This document shows positions 1 through 5,451 of a stretch of DNA of 5,490 nucleotides, piece after piece (positions within the stretch are counted from its first letter, which is position 1; every line of letters starts with the position of its first letter). Source of the DNA: Clostridiales bacterium UBA1779 (GTDB taxonomy: Bacteria > Bacillota > Clostridia > Oscillospirales > CAG-272); contig DCGL01000156.1 of the NCBI GenBank assembly GCA_002314565.1, positions 17,660 through 23,149 on the forward strand, read 5' to 3'. Under the pieces are notes generated by a model, which worked only from the letters and a program-made list of their open reading frames with translations, was not told the DNA's origin and searched no databases. The translations under genes were made by a program, and so were the position numbers.

Positions 1-2954
1 AGCGTCCCGACGCCATCGTTCCCGGAATAGGAGGCCAGACGGGCCTCAATCTTGCAATGCAGCTTGAACAGAAGGGCATTCTTCGCGAGTGCAACGTCGA
101 GCTGCTCGGAACTTCAAGCGAGAGTATCGAAAGAGCCGAGGACCGCGAGCTCTTCAAGGAAATGTGCCAGTCGATCGGCGAGCCCGTTATTCCTTCAGAA
201 ATCACCTACAATATTGAAGAAGCCCGTGCTGCCGCCGAAAGAATCGGCTACCCGGTCGTTCTTCGTCCCGCATTCACACTCGGCGGAACAGGCGGAGGCT
301 TTGCGGATAATCCTGATGAGATGAACGAGCTTGCCCCCAACGCCTTTGCCCTGTCTCCCGTTCATCAGGTTCTCGTAGAGAAGAGCGTAAAGGGTTACAA
401 GGAAATCGAATTCGAGGTTATGCGTGACTCTGAGGACCACGCAATCACAATCTGCGGAATGGAAAACGTCGACCCCGTCGGTGTTCACACCGGCGACTCC
501 ATCGTCGTAGCTCCCATCCTCTCGCTGTCCGACAGTGACCGCAAGATGCTCAACGACAGTGCCATAAAGATCATCCGCGAGCTGAAAATCTCAGGCGGCT
601 GCAACGTTCAGTATGCCCTCGACCCCGAATCAAGCAAATACTTCTTAATCGAGGTCAACCCGAGAGTTTCCCGTTCCTCCGCTCTGGCATCAAAGGCCAG
701 CGGATATCCCATTGCAAGAGTCACTGCAAAGATTGCAGTCGGAATGACGCTTGACGAGATTCCGGTAGCCGGGGGACTTGCATCAACCGAGCCATCCCTT
801 GACTATATAGTAGCAAAATTCCCCCGTTTCCCCTTCGACAAGTTCAGCACCGTTCCGAACGTCCTCGGAACACAGATGAAGGCGACCGGCGAGGTTATGG
901 GCATAGGTTCAACTCTTTCCGAATGCTTCCTCAAGTCTGTACGCTCACTTGAAACAGGAGTCTGCCACTTCAGACTTGCAAAGTTCGACAGCTGGGAAAG
1001 CGAAAAGATTTACGAATACATCGCCGTTTTCCATGACGACAATGTTTTCGGTATTACGGAGCTTCTGCGCCGCGGTGAAAGCGTAAAACGGCTGCACGAA
1101 GTGACGATGATTACGGATATCTTTCTTGACACCCTGCTTGAAATCGTCAGGATGGAAAAGAAGCTTGAAGCAAACAAATGGGATGCCGCAGTTCTCAGAG
1201 AAGCAAAGATTCTGGGATTTGGCGACAAGGCAATTTCCCGTATCTGGGGCTGCCCGGAAAACGACGTCTGCAATCTGCGCAAAAAGAACGGCATCGTTCC
1301 CGTCTTCCGTATGGTTGACACGCTTCACACAGGAACGTATATCGCTTATCTTTACTCCACCTACCGCAATCTGTACGACCCGGATTGTGCAAACCAGTCG
1401 AGACTTACAGACAAGAAAAAAATCGTCGTTCTCGGCGCCGGTCCCATCAGAATCGGTCAGGGCGTTGAATTCGACTATTCAACGGTACACGCCGTTCAGA
1501 CCATACGCCGCGCCGGATACGAAGCAATTATCATAAATAACAACCCCGAAACGGTTTCAACCGACTATACGACCTCGGATAAGCTTTATTTCGAGCCGCT
1601 GACGCCGGAAGACGTTATGGCAATCGTAGAGTACGAGAAGCCCGAAGGCGTTATCGCAATACTTGGCGGCCAGACCGCAATCAACCTTGCAAACCCGCTC
1701 TATGACCGCGGAGTAAAGATTATCGGTACCGACTGCGATGCAATCGACAAGGCCGAAAACCGCCGCAGTTTTGAGAAGATTCTTGAAGAGCTCAACATTC
1801 CCCAGCCTCAGGGCTGCGCCGTAACCAATATCGAAGACGGTATTGCCGCTGCCAACCGTGTAGGTTACCCCGTTCTCGTCCGTCCCAGCTTCGTTCTCGG
1901 CGGCCGCGCAATGGAAATCGTTGCCAACGACAAGATGTTGCGCCATTACCTCAAGACCGCCGTTGAAATCGACGCCGACAAGCCGGTTCTCGTCGATCAT
2001 TATATCCAGGGGAAGGAGGTCGAAGTTGACGCCATCTGCGACGGCTACGACGTTTTCGTTCCCGGAATTATGGAGCTCGTCGAGCGTACGGGAGTTCACT
2101 CCGGCGACTCAATCAGCGTATATCCTTCCTTCTCAATTTCAGACAGGGTAAAGGGAATCATCCTTCAGTACGCAAAGAAGCTCGGTCTCGGCATAGGTAT
2201 ACGCGGGCTTTTCAACATCCAGTTCATCGTAGACCAGAATGACGAGGTCTTTATCATCGAAGTAAATCCCCGTTCTTCAAGAACCGTTCCTTTCCTTTCA
2301 AAGGCAACTGGTTACTCGCTTGCGGATATTGCCACAGAGGTGATTCTCGGCAAGACCCTGAAGGAGCAGGGAATCTTCGGAATTTATCCCGAAGAAAAGA
2401 AGAGATACTACGTAAAGGTTCCCGTTTTCTCATCCAACAAGATTAAGGGACTTGACGTATATCTTTCCCCGGAAATGAAGTCCACCGGTGAAGCCATAGG
2501 CTACGATAAGTCGCTGTCACGCGCTATGTACAAGGCACTGCAGGCCTCCGGCATGAAGCTTCAGAATTACGGAACCGTTATCGTAACCCTCGCCGATGAG
2601 GATAAAGAGGAAGCCCTGCCCCTCGTACGCAGCTTCTACAAACTCGGCTTCAATATCGCCGCCACAATCGGAACTGCCGAATTTCTCAAGGAGAAGGGCA
2701 TACGCACTCACCTTCTCGGCAAAATTTCCGAGGGCTGCACCGACATTCCCGACTTCATCCGCTCCGGCTTTGTCAGCTACGTAATCAACACACGTGCGAT
2801 AACCTCCGGTATTCACTACAGTGACGGAGTCGAAATCAGACGCTGCGCAACAGAGAACGGAGTCACCATATTCACCTCGCTCGATACTGTAAAAATCGTC
2901 GTAGGAGTACTTGAAGAAACCACCATTTCAGTTTCAACAATCGATAAAGAATAA
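1..2954 (+). CDS. carB: Carbamoyl phosphate synthase large subunit, 5'-truncated by window edge
   Basis: CarB makes carbamoyl phosphate from bicarbonate, two ATP and ammonia supplied by the glutaminase subunit CarA, feeding cytosolic pyrimidine and arginine synthesis. The frame is open from nt 3 (RPDAIVPGIGGQTGLNLA precedes the first in-frame ATG at 57), so that ATG is internal. By comparison with E. coli CarB (1073 residues) about 80 N-terminal residues are missing. Both ATP-grasp halves are present. The carboxyphosphate half has RPAFTLGGTGGG near nt 260-300 and IEVNPRVSRSSALASK near 648-695. The carbamate half starts near nt 1420 (VLGAGPIRIGQGVEFDY) and has IEVNPRSSRTVPFLSK near 2256-2303. 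The C-terminal MGS-like allosteric domain runs from about nt 2571 to the end. It keeps the Lys (FYKLGF), Thr-x-x-Thr (TIGTA) and Lys (GKISEG) that correspond to nucleotide-effector contacts in E. coli, so UMP control is plausible. No frameshift or lost motif was seen. carA is not in the window. Confidence 0.98.
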   Translation, partial: RPDAIVPGIGGQTGLNLAMQLEQKGILRECNVELLGTSSESIERAEDRELFKEMCQSIGEPVIPSEITYNIEEARAAAERIGYPVVLRPAFTLGGTGGGFADNPDEMNELAPNAFALSPVHQVLVEKSVKGYKEIEFEVMRDSEDHAITICGMENVDPVGVHTGDSIVVAPILSLSDSDRKMLNDSAIKIIRELKISGGCNVQYALDPESSKYFLIEVNPRVSRSSALASKASGYPIARVTAKIAVGMTLDEIPVAGGLASTEPSLDYIVAKFPRFPFDKFSTVPNVLGTQMKATGEVMGIGSTLSECFLKSVRSLETGVCHFRLAKFDSWESEKIYEYIAVFHDDNVFGITELLRRGESVKRLHEVTMITDIFLDTLLEIVRMEKKLEANKWDAAVLREAKILGFGDKAISRIWGCPENDVCNLRKKNGIVPVFRMVDTLHTGTYIAYLYSTYRNLYDPDCANQSRLTDKKKIVVLGAGPIRIGQGVEFDYSTVHAVQTIRRAGYEAIIINNNPETVSTDYTTSDKLYFEPLTPEDVMAIVEYEKPEGVIAILGGQTAINLANPLYDRGVKIIGTDCDAIDKAENRRSFEKILEELNIPQPQGCAVTNIEDGIAAANRVGYPVLVRPSFVLGGRAMEIVANDKMLRHYLKTAVEIDADKPVLVDHYIQGKEVEVDAICDGYDVFVPGIMELVERTGVHSGDSISVYPSFSISDRVKGIILQYAKKLGLGIGIRGLFNIQFIVDQNDEVFIIEVNPRSSRTVPFLSKATGYSLADIATEVILGKTLKEQGIFGIYPEEKKRYYVKVPVFSSNKIKGLDVYLSPEMKSTGEAIGYDKSLSRAMYKALQASGMKLQNYGTVIVTLADEDKEEALPLVRSFYKLGFNIAATIGTAEFLKEKGIRTHLLGKISEGCTDIPDFIRSGFVSYVINTRAITSGIHYSDGVEIRRCATENGVTIFTSLDTVKIVVGVLEETTISVSTIDKE

Positions 2955-2965
2955 TACATATCCGT

Positions 2966-3007
2966 AATGACAAGGCACCCGAAACGGTTTTCGGGTGCCT
3001 TGTCATT
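2966..3007 (+). terminator. 19-bp perfect hairpin after carB without a T-tract
   Basis: Two 19-nt arms (2966-2984 and 2989-3007) are exactly complementary around a 4-nt loop (CGGT). The hairpin starts 11 nt after the carB stop codon, so it would be the 3' end of the carB message. The sequence after it (GACAACAGCC) has no run of T, so it is not a textbook intrinsic terminator. It may end transcription weakly or with help, or protect the mRNA 3' end. The last two bases of the right arm are also the first two of the next gene's -35 box. Confidence 0.7.
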
Positions 3008-3034
3008 GACAACAGCCGGTCTCTGTGGTATAAT
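3006..3034 (+). promoter_or_regulatory. Consensus sigma-A promoter with extended -10 for the DMT transporter
   Basis: TTGACA at 3006-3011 and TATAAT at 3029-3034 are separated by exactly 17 nt. TGG directly before the -10 box gives the TGn extended -10 element. All twelve hexamer positions match consensus. The expected start site is near 3041, leaving a leader of about 30 nt before the GTG at 3072. The transporter therefore has its own transcription unit. No operator-like repeat was seen other than the upstream hairpin that touches the -35 box. Confidence 0.88.
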
Positions 3035-3068
3035 CTAACAGCTTTTTACCGGGCAAAAAAACAGTTTT

Positions 3069-3076
3069 GGGGTGAT
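3069..3076 (+). promoter_or_regulatory. Ribosome binding site overlapping the assigned GTG start
   Basis: GGGGTGAT closely resembles the extended Shine-Dalgarno sequence GGAGGTGAT (one base missing), and it contains the GTG assigned as start codon (3072-3074). Upstream of the GTG there is no other purine-rich site. The codon at normal spacing downstream is ATA at 3081, in frame but a very rare initiator. The true start is therefore uncertain by three codons. Confidence 0.45.
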
Positions 3077-4013
3077 TGTCATACTTAATTATATTCTTGT
3101 TGCCGTCGCCATAATACTATTCGGAGTATCGTATTTTACGAACGGCAGATATACTCAGCGTGTGGGCTCATCTTTTCTCTCATCCGTGATTCTTGCACTC
3201 GGAATCGGTGTTTTCGGGGGACTGAGCCTGCTCATAGTCAACGGCTTTTCTCTGCATCTGACGCCTTTTACCGTCGTTATGTCATTTTTCTTCGCCCTGA
3301 GCGGCCTTCTCACATCAATGTGCATAGTATTCTCGCTCGAAAAGGCTTCTCTCTCTCTGATGTCAGCGTTCTCGATGATAGGCGGAATGATAGTCCCGTC
3401 TGTTGTCGGAATGATTTTCTTCAATGAGCAGCTGACACTCAATAAGGCTATCTGCTATGTGCTGACTCTTATCGGTCTAGCGTTTACAATTAAAAAAGAT
3501 GCCGGTAAAAAAGCCTTTCTCAGCTATATCGGTGTTTTCCTTTTCAACGGAACCTGCGCCGCAATGTCCACGGTTTTTGCAAAAGCTGATTTTGAAAAAG
3601 CAGCCTCGTCTGATTATTCGATTATGGGGGCAATCTTCAAGGCAGTGATTGCTCTTGCTCTTCTTCCAATCGCCATCAGAATAGCAAAGAAGAACAGAGC
3701 AGAAGATGAACAGGCACAGACTTTTTCACTTGCAAAATATGCGTCTGTGATAGTTATTGTTCTGATAGCAGCGGGGGGAATAGTAAACACTGTTGCCAAC
3801 TGGCTGCTTCCTATTGCAATGACCGGTACCCTTACTGGAGGCAGCGGACTTGACGGTTCAGTCGTTTACCCCATGATTACAGGCGGCGTTATGGTTGTTT
3901 CAACTGCCTTCGCTTATCTCAACAAAAACAAGCCGCAGAAACGCGAACTGCTTGCCGTTGCAATCTGTGCTGTGGCACTGCTTGTGCTGGTGCTTCCCGG
4001 ACTGATTCAATAA
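3072..4013 (+). CDS. DMT superfamily (EamA-like) membrane transporter
   Basis: This 313-residue protein is almost entirely hydrophobic, with about ten predicted transmembrane helices near residues 4-22, 33-56, 65-90, 93-115, 125-140, 150-168, 183-205, 223-247, 262-282 and 294-312. A charged cytosolic loop (residues 206-221, KKNRAEDEQ) lies between helices 7 and 8. The size and the two five-helix halves fit the drug/metabolite transporter superfamily. FFNEQLT at about 116-122 resembles the G/N-E-x-L-T segment that follows helix 4 in EamA proteins. Known family members move amino acids, metabolites, nucleotide sugars or drugs; nothing here identifies the substrate. It sits in the inner membrane, has its own consensus promoter and ends at a terminator shared with the convergent GNAT gene. 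GTG at 3072 is the only usual start codon near the first helix, since the next in-frame ATG falls around residue 70. That GTG overlaps its own Shine-Dalgarno sequence, so the exact N-terminus is unsure. Confidence 0.85.
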   Translation: MIVILNYILVAVAIILFGVSYFTNGRYTQRVGSSFLSSVILALGIGVFGGLSLLIVNGFSLHLTPFTVVMSFFFALSGLLTSMCIVFSLEKASLSLMSAFSMIGGMIVPSVVGMIFFNEQLTLNKAICYVLTLIGLAFTIKKDAGKKAFLSYIGVFLFNGTCAAMSTVFAKADFEKAASSDYSIMGAIFKAVIALALLPIAIRIAKKNRAEDEQAQTFSLAKYASVIVIVLIAAGGIVNTVANWLLPIAMTGTLTGGSGLDGSVVYPMITGGVMVVSTAFAYLNKNKPQKRELLAVAICAVALLVLVLPGLIQ

Positions 4014-4038
4014 TCGGGCCCATTAATATAAACAAAAT

Positions 4039-4082
4039 AAAAGAAGGCATTGCCCGTGAATTTTCGGTTTCTGCCTTCTTTT
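4039..4082. terminator. Bidirectional intrinsic terminator between convergent genes
   Basis: AAAAGAAGGCA (4039-4049) and TGCCTTCTTTT (4072-4082) form an 11-bp stem with a 22-nt loop. Tracts of T (4079-4089) follow on the plus strand, and the A-rich stretch 4031-4042 serves as the U-run in the minus direction. It lies 25 nt after the transporter stop codon and 13 nt beyond the GNAT stop codon, so one element can end both transcripts. Confidence 0.85.
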
Positions 4083-4095
4083 TATTTTTGTTGAT

Positions 4096-5106
4096 TTATT
4101 TATTGATGTTTCTGAAGAATTCCTGTGAAGCTTCGGGAAGGACGGTTTCGATTGATTTGTCTCCCTTTGTGCGCTTTATGAAATCCTCAAGCGCCTTTTC
4201 ATCCCCGCGCTTTACGCAGGCATAAGAATGTCCCGTTTTGGTAAGAATGTTTGTAAGACTTGCAATGCTGAGCTCCTGATGACCGTAAGGACGTTCGGTT
4301 GAGACGATATTGAGACCGGACTGCATAGCGGCAACCTGAATGATGCCTCGACCGGGAATGATAAGCGCATCCATACGCTGTGCCATAAAGAGATCGAGGT
4401 CGTCATAAGCTCCGTCGGCTCCTGTTTCGTCGTAAACGGCGGCAAGCTCTGCGTCGTTATGAGTTTTGCAGTAATTCTTTATGAATTCGGCATCGGCCTT
4501 TCCGAAGGCGCCGAAGCGGATTTTTTCCTGTCTGTGAAGAATCTTGAAAGGGGTACCGTCGTTCTTGAGAGTGGGAAGATTTTCAATTCCGAATTCTGTG
4601 GCAAGCGACTGCCAGCGTCTTTCCATCCACATATCGTAAATGACGGGAATAAAGCCTCCGCGCAGATAGCCCTTGATAGCAGGCTTGCGCCAGTCGTCGG
4701 TTGTCAGATGAATGAACTTGCAGCGTCCCGCAAGGTGCTCAAGCATAATCTGTGTGAGATATTTGGAAAGTCCGTATCCGCGGAAGTCCGTACGTATACC
4801 GACCATGTGCATATCACCGGAATTATCAGAGGTATGAATAAAAGCAGTGACGGTTCCGACGTGCTCGCCATTGAAATCTATGAAGAAAACGTCTTCATAA
4901 GGATTCAGTCCCGCTTCAACTCTTGAAAGTATGCTCTTGTCAAACTGAGTTTCGTCGGCAGTATCGGAAACGAGTCCGTTCTTGCAGCACTCAACCCAGG
5001 GCATCTTGTCTGCCTCTGATTTGTAGTTTGAAATAGAATAGCCCTCGGGCAGCTCATGTTTTTCAATGGGCGTTCCGGGGAGCCAGTACATCTTAAGTTG
5101 TGCCAT
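4096..5106 (-). CDS. GNAT family N-acetyltransferase with C-terminal Gfo/Idh/MocA-like Rossmann remnant
   Basis: This 336-residue protein is predicted soluble, with no signal peptide or membrane helix. Residues about 22-165 form a GNAT fold that would transfer acetyl from acetyl-CoA to an amine. VGIRTDFRGYGLSKYL (102-117) is the motif A strand and pyrophosphate loop (R109-G-Y-G-L-S114, with Ser in the last small-residue position). LTTDDWRKPAIKGYLRGGF (134-152) is the motif B region, with Y147 as a possible general acid. Residues about 195-300 resemble the nucleotide-binding half of Gfo/Idh/MocA dehydrogenases: IRFGAFGKADAEFI, AAVYDE, YDDLDLFMAQRMDALIIP, then GLNIVSTERPYG where the family has an EKP motif. 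The glycine loop is degraded, helices are shortened, Lys is replaced by Arg in ERP, and the dehydrogenase C-terminal domain is absent, so catalysis by this part is unlikely. The ATG at 5104-5106 has GTGAGGT 7 nt upstream. Acetyl acceptor unknown. The tRNA-Thr lies upstream on the same strand; the stop is followed by a shared terminator. Confidence 0.85.
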   Translation of the reverse strand: MAQLKMYWLPGTPIEKHELPEGYSISNYKSEADKMPWVECCKNGLVSDTADETQFDKSILSRVEAGLNPYEDVFFIDFNGEHVGTVTAFIHTSDNSGDMHMVGIRTDFRGYGLSKYLTQIMLEHLAGRCKFIHLTTDDWRKPAIKGYLRGGFIPVIYDMWMERRWQSLATEFGIENLPTLKNDGTPFKILHRQEKIRFGAFGKADAEFIKNYCKTHNDAELAAVYDETGADGAYDDLDLFMAQRMDALIIPGRGIIQVAAMQSGLNIVSTERPYGHQELSIASLTNILTKTGHSYACVKRGDEKALEDFIKRTKGDKSIETVLPEASQEFFRNINK

Positions 5107-5112
5107 AACAAT

Positions 5113-5119
5113 ACCTCAC
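5113..5119 (-). promoter_or_regulatory. Ribosome binding site of the GNAT gene
   Basis: On the minus strand GTGAGGT contains GAGG seven nucleotides before the ATG at 5104-5106. This supports that start over any downstream Met, for example the one at residue 6. Confidence 0.8.
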
Positions 5120-5149
5120 GTTTCTCGTCTGATAACGCAATGTCATGAT

Positions 5150-5222
5150 AAAAATGGGGTTGGTGGTGGGATAAAAAAATGGAGCTGGTGGTGGGATAAA
5201 AAAATGGAGCTGGTGGTGGGAT
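5150..5222 (-). repeat. Three tandem copies of the tRNA-Thr 3' end plus T-run
   Basis: A 25-bp unit occurs three times in direct tandem: 5198-5222 (the real tRNA 3' end), 5173-5197 (identical) and 5150-5172 (two substitutions and two fewer A/T bases in the homopolymer). On the minus strand each unit reads AT, the 3' strand of the T-stem, the 3' acceptor strand, discriminator base, CCA and a run of T. The farthest copy changes the acceptor end to CACCAAC and the discriminator to C. The repeats fill most of the gap between the tRNA and the GNAT gene. Replication slippage or deletion within a former tRNA array could produce this; no spacer or other gene lies between copies. Confidence 0.9.
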
Positions 5223-5280
5223 TCGAACCCGCGACCTGCTGATTACGAATCAGCTGCTCTACCGACTGAGCCACACCAGC
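5205..5280 (-). tRNA. tRNA-Thr (anticodon CGT)
   Basis: The minus strand gives a 76-nt cloverleaf including an encoded CCA. The acceptor GCTGGTG pairs fully with CACCAGC, the D-stem is GCTC/GAGC, and the anticodon stem GCTGA/TCAGC closes the loop TTCGTAA. CGT at positions 34-36 reads the Thr codon ACG. The variable loop is AGGTC and the T-arm is GCGGG-TTCGAAT-CCCAC. G1-C72, C2-G71, G35 and U36 match the main threonine identity elements known from E. coli. The T-stem carries one C50-A64 mismatch; everything else is regular, so it is most likely functional. A run of seven T follows the CCA directly. The best promoter found is at 5423-5451, which would give a long leader to be removed by RNase P. 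Confidence 0.95.
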
Positions 5281-5304
5281 TTATAAAATTTTCAGATAAA
5301 TATC

Positions 5305-5354
5305 GGCGCGGGTTCGAATCCCACCACCGGGTTAACAGTTTCAATCCCGCGACC
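5305..5354 (-). other. Possible leader hairpin formed by opposed tRNA fragments
   Basis: GG-T-CGCGGG-A-TTGAA on the minus strand (5354-5340) can pair with TTCGAACCCGCGCC (5318-5305). The stem would have about 13 pairs including one G-U, with one bulged T, one A-A mismatch and a loop of about 21 nt. It arises because the broken tRNA copy and the inverted 22-nt copy face each other. It would compete with pairing of the inverted copy to the tRNA itself. This fold was drawn by eye, with no energy calculation. Confidence 0.45.
5307..5328 (+). repeat. Inverted 22-nt copy of the tRNA-Thr T-arm and acceptor 3' strand
   Basis: Plus-strand 5307-5328 is an exact reverse-complement partner of 5212-5233 within the tRNA gene. 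It carries the T-stem, T-loop (TTCGAAT) and the CCCACCACC of the T-stem/acceptor, in the orientation opposite to the tRNA. A transcript from the minus-strand promoter would contain it as antisense to tRNA positions about 48-69, upstream of the tRNA itself. The match stops at GGG where the tRNA has AGC. Confidence 0.9.
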
Positions 5355-5390
5355 TGATGCAACATTGCCGAAGGCAAATTACGAATCAGC
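5341..5390 (-). pseudogene. Broken tRNA-Thr copy split by an 18-nt insert
   Basis: On the minus strand GCTGATTCGTAAT (5390-5378) equals tRNA-Thr positions 27-39. After 18 extra nucleotides (5377-5360) the match resumes with CATCAGGTCGCGGG (5359-5346), equal to tRNA 40-53 except for one base, followed by a diverged T-loop (ATTGAAA). The insert contains TTGCC-TTC-GGCAA, a 5-bp hairpin with a three-base loop. No acceptor 5' strand or D-arm is recognisable, so this cannot fold as a tRNA. It lies between the promoter and the intact tRNA gene and would be part of the leader transcript. Confidence 0.8.
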
Positions 5391-5422
5391 CTTTTGCTTG
5401 GACATTTTCCGATAACTCATAT

Positions 5423-5451
5423 ATTATACCATATGTTGATTTGTTTTTCAA
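5423..5451 (-). promoter_or_regulatory. Strong sigma-A promoter reading toward tRNA-Thr
   Basis: On the minus strand TTGAAA (5451-5446) is followed after 17 nt by TATAAT (5428-5423), with TGG just before the -10 box as an extended -10 element. Transcription would start near 5416, about 135 nt before the mature tRNA 5' end at 5280. The broken tRNA copy and the inverted copy lie within that leader. No equally good promoter was found between 5281 and 5340 or between the tRNA and the GNAT gene. Confidence 0.8.

Noticed and set aside
4459..4926. 155-codon plus-strand open frame opposite the GNAT gene
   Set aside because: It lies wholly within the minus-strand GNAT coding region, has no recognisable domain, and the GNAT frame has clear family motifs and a good ribosome binding site.
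5156..5170. Two-tetrad G-quadruplex motif (GGGGTTGGTGGTGGG)
   Set aside because: The G-runs come directly from the tRNA acceptor/T-stem repeat. Two-layer quadruplexes are weak and nothing else supports one.
5150..5222. Short CRISPR-like array
   Set aside because: The units abut directly with no unique spacers, and the repeat is plainly the tRNA 3' end. No cas gene is present.
5150..5222. attL/attR of an integrated element
   Set aside because: tRNA 3' ends are common integration sites, but the copies lie only 25 bp apart with nothing between them, and no integrase or phage gene is in the window. Kept only as a remote historical explanation.
5360..5377. tRNA intron at the anticodon loop
   Set aside because: At 18 nt it is too short for a bacterial group I intron and is one or two bases off the usual 37/38 site. 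The fragment lacks the tRNA 5' half, so it is not an interrupted functional gene.
5205..5451. T-box riboswitch upstream of the GNAT gene
   Set aside because: No T-box consensus (TGGNACCGCG-like) or specifier/antiterminator layout is seen. The tRNA-like sequence is a real tRNA gene plus fragments of it.
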